Positions 38,401 through 50,026 are shown, numbered from the stretch's first letter. The stretch is DNA of 64,000 bases from Centrapalus pauciflorus (GCA_020465985.1 JAANYP010006656.1:558001-622000), one strand, 5' to 3'. Notes: generated from the letters alone by a model not told the origin. Translations and numbers: made by a program.

Positions 38401-41400
38401 CTCATAAACTTATGAAAATTGGAAATATTGAAATCCTTGTGGCAGGATAAGTATCTTCATTTTAACTTCTCAACTTTTTTTCCCCACTTATCTTTTTCAA
38501 TTGTTTCTAGTTCTATTGATATTTTTATCTTTCATGAAAAGGTTGTGCAAATTCTTTTATACAAGTTTTAGTAGGTAGCATCTGCCTTTGGGAATTCTTT
38601 TCACATATATTATCTGTCATTCCTGGTTGCAGGTTTCTGAAGAGGGAAATTCTCCATTTACGTATGTCATTGTGGACAACCAAACGTAAACATCTTTTCA
38701 TGCCCTAGTTCCTTTCTTCTCATGCTGTTACTTCTGTGAAGATGCTAGGTTTGACTGTATGATTAATTGTTTTCTACTTTAGAAAACCACCATTTATTTT
38801 TGCAGTAACATCTCTTTATTTCACTCTACGTCCCTGGGGCCATCATGATGCATCGAGTAATTCATTTCTACTTTAAGTTGTAAATTTTCATAATTTCTGT
38901 TAGATAACTGAGAATTCTTCATAAGCTGTTTCGACACTTGTAGAGAGCTGCATTATAAAACCTGCATGTCATAAAAGCATGTTCTTATTTATTGAAAATT
39001 TTGGATGTCTCCAGGAAAACTCGAACTTGTATTCATACACCAGGATCGCCTCCAATGATCCCTGATGACATCTCCAATTCAACTATGCTAACTGCATTGG
39101 ATGGAGTGAAGCTTGTTTATTTTGATGTTCGGTTGCCTGAAACTGGTTTAGTTGTTGCACGTGAGGTAAATATTAGGTGATTATTTATCTTCTTAACCCT
39201 GTCTAGCTTGTAGGGTTTTATGTTTTTCAGCATGCAATATAAGGTGATAATAACTTTAATTCTCGTCCTCAATTTGGAGGTGGCAATTTTAGGCAACAGG
39301 TCGGACGGGTCAAAATGGTCCGCACTAAATATACCACTTTAGAACACATTTAAAAAAAAATTAAAATAGAATATTTGGAAATGTGTATTAGACAAATCGT
39401 ATTCTTAAAAAAAGTTCTATTTTACGTATGGATTTGATCTTTTGGTCGTGCTTGAAGCACCACCTCAGTATGAACTAATTCTTGCAATAAACCTTTTCCT
39501 ATAGACCTTACAATTATTTCTCCTAAACTGGAAACAAACCATCCATCTTCATGTTTACCAGTGCAGGCAAATCGCAGGAAAATACCTATTCTAATTGATG
39601 CTGAAAGGCCAAGGGAGGGGTTGGATGATTTTCTAAATCTATCAGACTATGTTGTGTGCTCTGCAAAACTTCCACAAACATGGACCAGAGCTCCATCTGT
39701 TCCAAGTGCACTTGTTTCCATGTTGTTGAAGTTGCCAAAACTCAAGTTTGTAATTGTGACTTTAGGTGCAGATGGTTGCATAATGCTTGAGAGAAGCATA
39801 GCTGGTGTGTATATGATTTAGCTTCAAGACTTATTCCCTATTTATTCTTTCTATATATTCTGCAAAATGCTAGCCTTTATAACACAGCTTCTGATATGAA
39901 CTTCACTTCCAGCAGAGAATGTTCAAGCGGATGAAATGGATGTGGATGATTTATTAGAGTTATTGAAGCACAAATCTGACAATACTACCGCTTCTCCAAC
40001 ATGCATTTCATCGGTAGTTTCATTCTTTGGTCACATAGTGGCGAATCCAGAACTTTAACCCAAGGGTGTATGAAATATATTAGAATACTTATAAATAAGT
40101 TCCTATACCTGTTTATAATTATTTAAAAAAAAAAACCAAATTCATGTTAGGACTTGGAATTAGGTAAGCAGGAGTTACTTTGGGGTATAATCAGCTATAT
40201 GAACCAAATAAATAGTATAGATAACAATGTCACACTCCAAAGTAAAACTGCAGGAAACAAAATTTTTGAAGACAGTATCTACGTTGTTTCAACTAGTTTT
40301 CTATATCCACAGCTATTACTAGAATGTCATAAATATGAAAGACAGAAAACTGACCCTTTTCTCACAATCCAGATCAGATTATCAAACTCCATTTGATATA
40401 TGATGGATATGACGATGATGGTCTTGCATATATTAATTTGACCTTGTCCTTCAGGATGTTATGAGATTGCGGGCAAAAGGAATCGGGTCTGTGTGCGGGA
40501 AGCTATTCATTGGCACAGCTGAGAAGATACCGCAGTCAGAGCTCGTGGATACAACAGGTGCTGGAGATGCATTTATAGGTGCTGTCTTATATGGTACGTA
40601 ATTTAACCAATGTAATTCATCATCATAAGTGCATTATATAATTGACTTATTATTTGTCTTCATTTTTCTATCTGGCAATAATCTCTCTGTAGCTGCAACC
40701 AGATAATTCTGAGGTCCTTGTCACTGTAAAAAAAACTATTACTATGTACGTTGTAGCCCGTAGGGTAAAATATGATGACATTTATGGAGGTAAATAGGTA
40801 CAACATTTATGTAAAACTAAAGGGACATTTATGTAAAAGTTGACTTTCATGAAGTAGAACTTAATAATGGAATGAAGGAAGTAAAACTAAGATAATTAAT
40901 AAGTGTCTCAAGCAGCTGACGAAATTGACAACTCTGTTGTTGTACATGTTATTTGTAGGCATTTGCACCAACAAGCCACCAGAGGAGATGTTACCTTTTG
41001 CAGCTCAAGTGGTTAGTAACAGAACTCACAAGTGCATTCAAGCTTTTGTGTGTGCAAATTTAGATTTACTTTACCATTAAATTTATCATCCAACTTATCT
41101 TTAGTTTAGTTTTGGGATGATGCTACACACGCCATCAAACTAGTCTTTAGTTTTTTTGTTTTCCTTTGAAAGTTAGCTAATTTTTTTATTTCAAAACAAA
41201 ACCCTATTTTGACCAAAATAACATAGAATTATAGATCACTCAACTACTACATTTTCTTATTTGGGTCATGTTTTTAGTACGTATAATAATAATATGACAG
41301 AAAATTACAAAAGGATTTTGTCACATGATTTTTCTAATTTATAATTTTTCAGTTCTTTTCATTTTAAAAGATAACTTACAAAAGTTTAATGTCACAAATA

Positions 41401-42005
41401 GAAATTATATTGACTTATCATTTACAGTAGTTAATCAAGAAATAAATAGTCATTATGTTACCAGATAAAAATTAAAGACGGATGCTATCTTTTTTTTTTT
41501 TTTTTTTTTTTATTAAGGAGAAAACATTAGCACCATCCTGTTTAGGATTTGAAAAAACAAATCAAATTTAAATTCTAAAATAAAATGCAGTTTCGATTTA
41601 AACCGAATTCAATGTTCAGTTTTCAAAATGCATTGTGAAGTTGGATGATTTTAAAACTGACCATGTTATATATATTTTCTTAATAGTTAGCAGATTTATT
41701 TTTTTAACACCCAACTTTCAAAGTTACAAGGATAAGTAGTAATAAAGTAACATAACATATTAATTTTTGCAGTCCCATATTGTATACTTTTGGTTTCGGT
41801 TACTATTATTTTTGTGCTTTTAGCTCAGTTCGGTTTGAATACCCACCCCTAGTTCAATTTATAGGTTTATTTCTAGAAAATCAAGTTTATACAAGTAATT
41901 TTGGGATATAAATAATCGCAGGCAGCCATAGCTTGTCGAGCTTTAGGAGCTCGTGCTGGTCTTCCAAATCTGACAGATGCTCGTTTAGCACCCTTTTTAC
42001 ATTAA
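35417..42005 (+). CDS. pfkB-family (ribokinase-like) carbohydrate kinase
   Basis: Twelve exons: 35417-35553, 35658-35709, 35849-35938, 37352-37429, 37833-37907, 38633-38685, 39015-39165, 39567-39804, 39916-40013, 40455-40593, 40959-41011 and 41922-42005, 415 aa, all phases consistent. The core begins GFGGVGVDLLATVATFPNPD, then KVQGGGNAGNSLTCAARLG (substrate-binding region). The C-terminal pfkB signature is DTTGAGDAFIGAVLYG, with its Asp base and anion hole. Residues 1-50 are rich in Ser, Thr and Arg with few acids, like a plastid transit peptide; an in-frame Met at 35665 could start a shorter form. The family phosphorylates sugars or nucleosides; the substrate cannot be read from sequence. 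I recall At5g43910/At4g28706 as the closest Arabidopsis proteins. The gene converges on the MCTP gene, 348 bases away. Confidence 0.9.
36826..37118. mobile_element. MITE in pfkB kinase intron 3
   Basis: The left end GGGTACATTTGGTACG continues TGGAATGGAATGAAAT, and the reverse complement of the right end reads GTGGACGTTTGGTACG then CTGGAATGGAATGAAAT. The inverted repeat is over 30 bases with few differences. The element is about 293 bp with no coding capacity. Confidence 0.75.
38200..38435. repeat. Local direct duplication in pfkB intron 5
   Basis: GAGAATTAGCTACATGCCTA with the following AATTAGC and TTAAACATTCAA occurs at about 38200 and 38311. The companion AAAATATTGAAATCC occurs at about 38279 and, as GGAAATATTGAAATCC, at about 38420. 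This looks like a recent duplication of about 110 bases plus a partial third copy. Confidence 0.75.
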
Positions 42006-42353
42006 AAGGCAAGACTGCTGCTTTTTCATGGCTTGCCCTTTCATTTGTAAATTATAGCACAAAATTCTTGTATTTATTCATTTTATCGACTATTGTTAAG
42101 TTATATTGTATGTTATGCATTCGTAGGTGTAGTTTGTAAATTAAAGCACATAAAATTAAAAACCATGGTTGTTCTGTTCTAATATTTCCTAGATAGGAAA
42201 CAGACTTGAATCAAATTAACAAGGAGCTGAGGCAACGGATCATTACAATACTACCTTCCAGTCTTTTGCTAAACTAAAAACATCTAATGACACAAAACAT
42301 AGCAACAGATTAATAAAACATTCTAAAATACCAAAGAATCACCGTTTAATCAT
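42006..42353. other. Convergent 3' ends of pfkB and MCTP genes
   Basis: Only 348 bases separate the two stop codons, so the 3' UTRs are likely to be close or to overlap. No repeat was seen. Confidence 0.7.
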
Positions 42354-45323
42354 CTACAACATGCTATCAGCCATCGTAGGCAGCCTCTTGAAAAAGCTAA
42401 CGGCACACCAAGGCAACTTGCTACGGAACCTTGGTGGCCTCAGGAAGTACAAACCCCATATTGCCACCACCCACCTGATTGGCACCACGTAAAACCCAAA
42501 AGCAGCAAAGAAACAGACCACCACAAACAAGAACGAGGCCCTCGGGTCTCGCCAGCTTAACAACGCTCGGAATCTCTCCCCTTGAGTCGCCATATCACCA
42601 ACAACTGTCTGGATTTTCCCAGCCACACTCCTCAGCCTGTCGTACCTAATCCTTACGGTCTCAGCGCTTCTGCTCGTTGGGAAAGAGTCGAATTCTTCGT
42701 CCAACTCGTCAGGGTGAATGCCTTCTGCACAGGAGAGGCGGGTATCCATGTGAGGCGGGTAACGGGGACGTAGCCGGTATCTCCACAGTCCAATTACTGT
42801 GAATCCTAGCAGTATGGATGGTACAATTAGCTCTGGCATCAGTACCATGATCATGAAAACGAGCACGAACATGCTGGAGTAAACCGGCATGTTCCAGTTC
42901 CGCATAGCATCAATCACCCGGTTCATAAACAAAAGCCAAGCTAGCACGGTTGTAAGCCGGAAGAAATTGGCTTTGCTCTTCCGCATGCTCCACATATGAG
43001 AATCATGATCGAGCATGTACTCGACCACTTCCCTTCCCAACGATGGCTCGGCTCGGCTGAGACGTGATGCCACCACATTCATGGCTTGGTACCTCAAACT
43101 GTCTAGTTGGTTCACGGACAAGGGTTGTACGTAGTGCATTTTAGGTAGTAAAGGCATTGTGTACATGTGAAGCATATTGAGCATGTTAGCACAAGAGAAC
43201 CTAACAGCCAAATGAAGCTCACCCATTTTCTTCACACCAGAAGGATGCAACATCAATAGAGGGTACGCATGAGTGTAGACCCGGTCCGACTCAAGTGTAG
43301 ACAACCGGATCCGAACTTTTCCAATTCGGGAGTCACGTGTACCCACTCCTCCACCACCACCACCAGCAGCTGAGTTCTTATCAACACGTGAATTGTCGAA
43401 AACCCCAATTGTGATAACAGTACATGGATCAAAAACTTCCCAAGTATACTGCTCGTTCCATTTTGGACCCAAACTGTCCACTACAGTTCGGGTCCTGACC
43501 CACTTCTGCCCGTATTTGGCCACACAATAAGCATCAGTGGATCCACCTTTACCTTCTTTGATCTTCATAGGCATAAGATTAGAAGCCCCTAAAATACCCA
43601 TCTCAAGAACACCAATATGAGGCTTCCACAACTGTTTGGCCGTGGGCCTAACATCACTACTATACATTGTAGCCTCATCAAGCACATGATACCCACCATC
43701 CAGCGTAGCCCTTATATGGATCCGAGAAGCAAACCTCATAACCGATTTCACCTCGTTTGGGTTACTCAAATGCCCATCAAGATTATACCACCTTGAAGCC
43801 ACTTCCCTAGAATCCAACCTCCTACTAATACCCGAAACAGGCATCATAACCCGGCCCACAACCTCCTCACGGTTCGGACCTATTCGATCCTCCACAGAAA
43901 ACATCACATAATCCTCAAACGGCTCAGCCACCACAAACATCAAATCCTCATTCCAAAAAGGGTTGGAAAGGCTCCGGTTGGCCATGGCAGGAGCCACTCG
44001 GGTTTTCAAAACCTGGTTTCCCACTTGTACTTTAACATTAAGCTCAGGGTACCTCATCAAAGATGTCCCCTTTTCACCCAAAACAACATCTTGTGCTTCA
44101 ATTACAGAAACCCTTAAATACCATAGTTTAGGTGAAAGATATACCTTTGACTGAATGGAACAAAGACCATCGAAATGCACATTTGCAGCCTTCGAATGCC
44201 ATGCCTCTGAAAAAGCTTCATCTGCTTGTGTCCCAAACCAAATTGCCACCATAACTTCACCACCTTTCCCTCTCTCCCCTCTTTTATCATCCATTCTATA
44301 CCACTGCGGTGCTAATTGACTGTCTGGTGGAACCCTTTTTGGAACTTCATTCAAATCAAACCAAACACGACCCAAAAAGTCATCTTTATCCCTCTCCTTA
44401 ACAAATATCTCCACCATTGATGATTGTATCGTGTCTTTAGAAAAAGCAAAAACTTGGTCCCATTCTGCATTGGCCTTCTTGGTAATCCCTCTATAGTTGC
44501 CAAGTTTCACCTCCGCCACCACCTCTCCACCGCCCACCACCGGGATCTCACGCCCCTTCACCACCCTTATGTAAAGATACTGCATTTGCTCCACCAGGTC
44601 ATAGGTTGAGCTTGTTTTGTCTTTGTTCAACAAACCCCCACCAAGATGTGGGTTTGTTTCTTTTATAGAGTACTCACCGGAAAACAACCTTCCTCCACCA
44701 ACTCCTCCGCCAGGCACGGCTGGGATGGGTGGACCTGGGACGGAAGTGATGACGACGGGCTTTAGGTCACCCTGGTTCTGATCAGGCTTGTTGTTGGTCA
44801 TCTGGTTTGGGTGATTCATTTTCTTTTTTTCTTGAGCTTGCTGGTGGTTCTGGACGACGGTGTTGGGTGGGTGCTGCTGGAACTTGTTGGTTTTCTTGGA
44901 AACGCCACCGGCATCGGGTTTGACATGAGACAGATAGAGCTTGAAGGTGATCTCCCCACGCACGTGGGAGAAAAGACTTCTTTTGTCAAGAGCGTGGAGT
45001 TGTGGGATGAGGTCATCTTGGCCTTCCCTGGCAATGGTGGTGCCGGAGACCCTAACCTTGCCCAAGAAATTGCGGCTGTTGTTAGAGCGTTTCTCGTTGA
45101 AGACATTGAGTTCAATGGTTCTGTAAGGGAGGTCAGCGACGTCGTTTACATGGAACACAAGCTTCTGGTTCCAGACAGGGTTAAGGTCTTTGTATTTGAC
45201 TTGAGTTCTTTGCCTTTGACCTTCAAACTCAACTTCAACAAACGCAGAAGAAGAACCCTCTCCGTCTTTAGGCATCAAGTTGTGGGCCCCCAACACTTCT
45301 ACTACTACCTTCTCTTTACTCAT
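42354..45323 (-). CDS. Multiple C2 domain and transmembrane region protein (MCTP)
   Basis: An intronless 989-aa ORF, as is usual for plant MCTPs. An N-terminal C2 domain (about 1-130; VVVEVLGAHNLMPKDGEGSS, DLNPVWNQKLVFHV) is followed by a polar Asn/Gln/Pro linker (130-245). Three more C2 domains lie at about 245-365 (YLYIRVVKGREIP), 400-530 (LWYLRVSVIEAQDVV) and 570-710 (IGVLEMGILGASNLMPMK). The C-terminal phosphoribosyltransferase C-terminal (PRT_C) domain holds hydrophobic helices at about 790-850 and 925-960. MCTPs tether the endoplasmic reticulum to the plasma membrane, notably at plasmodesmata. The four-C2 layout with an N-terminal C2A resembles the QUIRKY/MCTP14-16 group. Which member it is cannot be settled by eye. 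The minus-strand leader is rich in GA. Confidence 0.93.
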   Translation of the reverse strand: MSKEKVVVEVLGAHNLMPKDGEGSSSAFVEVEFEGQRQRTQVKYKDLNPVWNQKLVFHVNDVADLPYRTIELNVFNEKRSNNSRNFLGKVRVSGTTIAREGQDDLIPQLHALDKRSLFSHVRGEITFKLYLSHVKPDAGGVSKKTNKFQQHPPNTVVQNHQQAQEKKKMNHPNQMTNNKPDQNQGDLKPVVITSVPGPPIPAVPGGGVGGGRLFSGEYSIKETNPHLGGGLLNKDKTSSTYDLVEQMQYLYIRVVKGREIPVVGGGEVVAEVKLGNYRGITKKANAEWDQVFAFSKDTIQSSMVEIFVKERDKDDFLGRVWFDLNEVPKRVPPDSQLAPQWYRMDDKRGERGKGGEVMVAIWFGTQADEAFSEAWHSKAANVHFDGLCSIQSKVYLSPKLWYLRVSVIEAQDVVLGEKGTSLMRYPELNVKVQVGNQVLKTRVAPAMANRSLSNPFWNEDLMFVVAEPFEDYVMFSVEDRIGPNREEVVGRVMMPVSGISRRLDSREVASRWYNLDGHLSNPNEVKSVMRFASRIHIRATLDGGYHVLDEATMYSSDVRPTAKQLWKPHIGVLEMGILGASNLMPMKIKEGKGGSTDAYCVAKYGQKWVRTRTVVDSLGPKWNEQYTWEVFDPCTVITIGVFDNSRVDKNSAAGGGGGGVGTRDSRIGKVRIRLSTLESDRVYTHAYPLLMLHPSGVKKMGELHLAVRFSCANMLNMLHMYTMPLLPKMHYVQPLSVNQLDSLRYQAMNVVASRLSRAEPSLGREVVEYMLDHDSHMWSMRKSKANFFRLTTVLAWLLFMNRVIDAMRNWNMPVYSSMFVLVFMIMVLMPELIVPSILLGFTVIGLWRYRLRPRYPPHMDTRLSCAEGIHPDELDEEFDSFPTSRSAETVRIRYDRLRSVAGKIQTVVGDMATQGERFRALLSWRDPRASFLFVVVCFFAAFGFYVVPIRWVVAIWGLYFLRPPRFRSKLPWCAVSFFKRLPTMADSML

Positions 45324-45357
45324 TCCTTTTCTTAACTAAACCAAACCACTCTTTTCT

Positions 45358-45383
45358 TCTTCTTCTTCTTCTTCTTCTTCTTG
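45358..45383. repeat. (CTT)n microsatellite in MCTP leader
   Basis: About eight CTT units, reading GAA on the sense strand, 35-60 bases upstream of the MCTP start codon. Confidence 0.9.
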
Positions 45384-45607
45384 TGTTTTCAGTGGGGTTG
45401 GTTTTCTAGAGAGAGAGAGAGAGAAAGAGAGAAATCAGTGTGTTTTCAAAAGCGACAATGGAGTGGCTCAAGAAGAACATGAAAATAACAGATGGTTTTA
45501 GTGTCTCAGAGAAAGAAGCGTCCAAAGACATAAGCAATATACATTAAAGACAGACAGACAGAAAAGTTGTATATAATATACGTATATATATATATATAGA
45601 TACACAC

Positions 45608-45608
<1 letters not shown>

Positions 45609-45682
<74 letters not shown>
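45609..45682. repeat. Long (CT)n microsatellite upstream of MCTP
   Basis: A nearly uninterrupted CT run of about 74 bases (GA on the MCTP sense strand), 290-360 bases upstream of the start codon, following a short AT run and TACACACACC. GA/CT tracts near plant promoters can bind GAGA-binding (BPC) proteins; that role here is inference. Confidence 0.95.
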
Positions 45683-45687
<5 letters not shown>

Positions 45688-45942
45688 TTAAATCAAGTCA
45701 TAAATAATGGGTTAATTATTTATTCTCTCCTTTTTTTAATTAAGGTAATATATTAATTTTTGGATAATTCTATAGGCGCGCTCTTTGACTGATAGTCACA
45801 CACTCCCTTTTATTATGAGAGAATATTAACTTTTAATCATTGGGTCTCGCGTCATTATAAAAAATCATGTGAAGAAGAGAACGTGTAATTAGTAAAAATT
45901 AAGAAGAGAAGAATGTACATATATTAGTACACTAATTTTTTA

Positions 45943-47160
45943 GGCAAATTACAAATTTCGTCTACATTACTAGAAATTATGAATTGAATGCTTTAAATTT
46001 AAAATTATGATGATAGTGTTTATGGTTGAAATTTTGTTATGTATATGGTCTTTTGGCTATTTAAAATAATCATTTTACCATTATTTGTTTAATAATTATT
46101 ATTAATGTTGTTTTTATTGATATTTCTCTTATTACTAAATACTAAACTAATCTAAAAATTAAAAATACCTATAAAATTGATTTAATAAAAAAAGGCATAA
46201 ATTTGAATAATAAAATATTAATAAAAACAAATGACATATTATTATTATTGATTAAAAACTAAAAATGATGTTTTGAATTTAGATATTTTTTCACTTTAAA
46301 AAAAAGTAAAAAAGATTTAAATGTAAACATTGTTAAATTGTATCAAAAACTTTTTTGGTGTTTTTTAAATTTTTTACATAAACAATTTTTTAATACTTTC
46401 AGTAAACGTTTAAAATATATTTATAGTTTAAACGTTTTGAAAAACAATGTTTAAAAGTTAAAACATTTTGAAAATTTTTAATTGTTTTGAAAATTTTAAA
46501 TTTTTTAAATGTTTTTTTCAAAAAAGGTATTTTTAAATATTTTTAGAAAACTATCTAAAATTTTCTAAAACTTCAAAAATTATTTTATTGTTCATGAAAA
46601 TGTTTAATTTTTATTTATTATTCACGAAAACATTTACTTCTTTCTACAAAAAAAATCAAAAAGGAAACCTAATGTTAAAAATTATTTTGTTTTTAGTTTT
46701 TAATCATCAAAATGATTAAAACAACAATATATATGTTTTAATCTTATTAAAAATCATTGATTGTAAAGGGGTAGAAATGAATGCTTAATAAAAATAGTTT
46801 ATATTATGATTTATAAAAAGGTTTACATTTTACTTTAAAAAATGTTTAAAAAATCTAAACGCAAAACACTATTTTTTATTTTTAATTAATAATAGTAATA
46901 ATTCATGTCTTTACAAATATTTTATTATAGATATTTATGTGTTCCACATTAATTGAATTTTATTTTTAAATTTTTTTGAAGTATTTTATTATTAAATAAC
47001 AACTTTAATGATAATTATTAAACAACTAATGGTAAAATGGTCATTTTAAATTGCTATATAATGAAATCTGTAATAAAACTTTAACTACAATGACTGTCAA
47101 TATAGTTTTTAAAGTTAAATGATTCAATTCATAATTTTTAGTAAACCAAAAAGACAAATA
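45943..47160. mobile_element. Long-TIR (MULE-like) element
   Basis: Arms of about 340 bases face each other. Left GGCAAATTACAAATTTCGTC, AGAAATTATGAATTGAAT and ATCATTTTACCATTATTTGT pair with right-arm ACAACTAATGGTAAAATGGT, ATTCAATTCATAATTTTTA and AAAAAGACAAATAATTT. The start GGCAAATTACAAATTTCGTC resembles a common plant MULE/MITE end. The flanks read TAATTTTTTA on the left and TAATTTTTTTA on the right, a near 9-10-bp duplication. No transposase is seen. Confidence 0.65.
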
Positions 47161-47205
47161 ATTTTTTTATTATTTATGATAATATACTCGTCAAATCAAA
47201 TGCAA

Positions 47206-47355
47206 TCTTATCTAATTTGAAGGTAAAAATTACTTAAGTGACACTTTTTGTGTGTAACCATCAGTTTTAAAATTTTAAAGCTGCTTAATTATTTTTTAAT
47301 TTGTATAAAATAACAATGTACTATTAAAATATCCTTTTAATTTATACAAAATAAT
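47206..47355 (+). repeat. 150-bp direct repeat, copy A
   Basis: This stretch, from TCTTATCTAATTTGAAGG to TTTATACAAAATAAT, recurs at 48013-48161 with only about three differences by eye. It begins just inside the right flank of the foldback element. Confidence 0.9.
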
Positions 47356-47446
47356 TTCAAGTAACAGCAGCAACATGGATGTTTTTTTAATTATATATAA
47401 ATTTTAAAATAATTTATTTAAATAATAAAATTATATGTATTTTCTA

Positions 47447-47475
47447 AATCAACCCATGTAATACATGGGTTGATT
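47447..47475. repeat. Perfect 13-bp hairpin, possible Helitron 3' end
   Basis: A 29-base palindrome with a 3-base loop; the arms are AATCAACCCATGT and ACATGGGTTGATT. It is followed directly by AG. Helitron 3' ends have a GC-richer hairpin just before a CTRR terminus; here the terminus is TTAG, a deviation. Confidence 0.55.
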
Positions 47476-47477
47476 AG

Positions 47478-48012
47478 CCTATATATTATAATAAAACAAA
47501 ACAATTCATGCCACATGTCACTTCTACAATACAAGAAAATTTTATTTTTCCACCTCTTTTTCCAAATTTAACACCTTAACTTAATTGCATTAAATTTTAA
47601 CTTTATTTTTTTTATTAATTAATTAGTAATAAATTAGATTTTGTAACATTTAAAATTAATGTTTACCTAAAATAAATATCTATCATTATTATCCATAATA
47701 ATCATAATTAGATCCAAATGTAATAATTTGAATTAGTTGTGGAAATTATTATTATTATGTATAATAAAGGAAAACATCAAATGTTAGGTGTCACCTCTAC
47801 GTTCACCAAAAAGGTAATTACAACTTATAAAAATAAAAGATAAATACAATTTAATATTTTTAAAAAAGATAAATATACTCTATTTTTTAATCTGTAAATA
47901 ATAAAAAATAAACACAATTATTATTTTTGTATGTTTTTATTTTTACTCATATACATTTTATATAAATAAATTAAATAAAAAATATTCACGTAATGTGTGG
48001 GTTATAAACTAG
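47478..48012 (+). mobile_element. Helitron-like element(s) ending in CTAG
   Basis: The 3' end is clear: CACGTAATGTGTGGGTTATA, then AACTAG at 48007-48012, with a short hairpin (AC..TG..GT) before CTAG and a T after it. The text near 47755-47790 (TATAATAAAGGAAAACATC and AATGTTAGGTGTC) resembles the 5' part of the element at 55331-55807, so the unit may be 47755-48012, with an older one at 47478-47754. No Rep/helicase gene is seen, so it is non-autonomous. Confidence 0.55.
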
Positions 48013-48161
48013 TCTTATCTAATTTGAAGGTAAAATTACTTAAGTGACACTTTTTGTGTCTAACCATCAGTTTTAAAATTTTAAAGCTGCTTAATTATTT
48101 TTTAATTTGTATAAAATAACAATGTACTATTAAAATATTCTTTTAATTTATACAAAATAAT
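48013..48161 (+). repeat. 150-bp direct repeat, copy B
   Basis: Starts at the base after the Helitron CTAG and matches copy A (47206-47355) over its whole length, with one single-base indel and about two substitutions seen by eye. Confidence 0.9.
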
Positions 48162-50026
48162 GTACACCAGATAACATGTAAACTATCATTTTTATAAAAC
48201 AAAATATTGACTGCACAAAAGTATTGTCATGTGAGAAATATTTACCATTTAATCCGATATAAAAACATTGATTAATTTGATTCAGAAATTATGTTACCCT
48301 AAATAGATAAAAAAAAAATTAAAGTATTACACAAATTGAAAAAAAAACAATAGATTACCTTTGACGTAATTAACCATATATAAATCAAAAAAAATGAAAA
48401 TTAAATATTTATTAAAAAAAATGTGAATCAAATAATGTATGTGCTTTGAAGTAGATAAATTTTGAATCAATAACAAGATAATATGGGTTTTATTATGTAG
48501 CATTTGTATTTGTTAGAATTTTGTTTATAAATCTTTATTATTTTTTAAAATATAATTATTTTTATGAAAAATATAAGATAATGAAGATTTAAATAAATTT
48601 TTAAATAATAAAAAAAGTTATTTGAATTTTAAATTAAAAATTTTAAACGAAAATTTCAATAAGTCCCAGAAATTAGTGAACCAAACGTACTGATGTTTTA
48701 GTTGCAGAGTGCATAGAGTGAGGAGGGAGGGGAAGGGGGATGGTGATGTACTGATGTGTGGAAACTAGACAAGACAGATAAAGAGATGGATTTTGGGGAA
48801 TGGATTTGTTTTTAAATTATTTTTTAAATTTATTTATTTACATTATATTTTACATTATATATTGGTCGTATATTATTATACACTACGCGCTCTTGTATTT
48901 GTGTTTGAACCACGCGCTTGTTTGCAGCTTTTCTTTCTTTCTTTTTCTTAAAGTACAATCCTTTTTATGCAATAATTTAATGCCCTTATTCTTATTTCTT
49001 CATCCACTCTTCTGTCTTTTAAATATTTTAACAACCAATTCAATTCAATTCAACATTCTCATCATTTCCTATCAATATTTATCTTGTTTTTTGAACACCA
49101 TTTACATGATAATTATGTAATAATTATGTTTAAAAATAGTATGAATCATCAAAAAAGTAATACATTATTAAAAAACATAAAATAATTGTGTTATGATTAT
49201 GTTTAAAAAGTGAAATAATGAGTCCATTGAGATCATTGGGGGTCCATTTAGACTCTCCGTATTTATATACACCACGATTAAGGTTCGCATTTTTTCAAAA
49301 AGTATTATTTCATGTTACATAATTAAATGATACAAAAAAAAAACTGTCACTTCAACATAATTTACTAGATATTATATTTTATCGTAATTAACACATAATT
49401 AGATGATATTATACAATGTTCATTTATTATAATTACTATATATATGTTTTTAATACAAAATCAAAAAACGACGAAATTAAGAAAAATAATATATTTGCGT
49501 TGACTAAATTTAATGCATATCGATATCTTATAGTTATTACTCATAAAAGTAACTATAACTAAATTCACTTCAAATTATGACTATTAAAAACTAAAATAAC
49601 TATCATTCATTATTATGTTGCTATGTTTTAAGATTTCCAATTATACACACACGTATATTTAATTACTCATGATACCAAATGCGTCAACATGTGTTATATA
49701 ATTTAATCAAGTGTATTACTTCACATAAATTTTAAAATTACTTTTCAATGGAAAAAAATATTTAGTTTTACGTGACTAGGTTATGTTTAGATATAATAAT
49801 TAATTTCATATTAATTCTATTTCTACAGAAAACATAGTCCCAAATATTTAGAATAATTATATATTGAAAATTGGCAGAAAAACGAATTTTTTTATTAAAC
49901 GAGGAAACGACACGTAACGCTAGACATTTTATTTTATTAATATATATTGATATAGATATAGTTTTTGTTTTTATTTGTTAGTTATATATTTGTTTCCAAT
50001 AAATGATTTTTTAACTTATAAATAAT

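Noticed and set aside
41832..41851. TTCGGTTTGAATACCCACCC, a common plant transposon end, in pfkB intron 11
   Set aside because: No matching left end found upstream in the intron, so the element could not be delimited.
44811..45335. 174-codon plus-strand ORF with a hydrophobic start
   Set aside because: Antisense to the MCTP N-terminal C2 domain and linker; no family resemblance.
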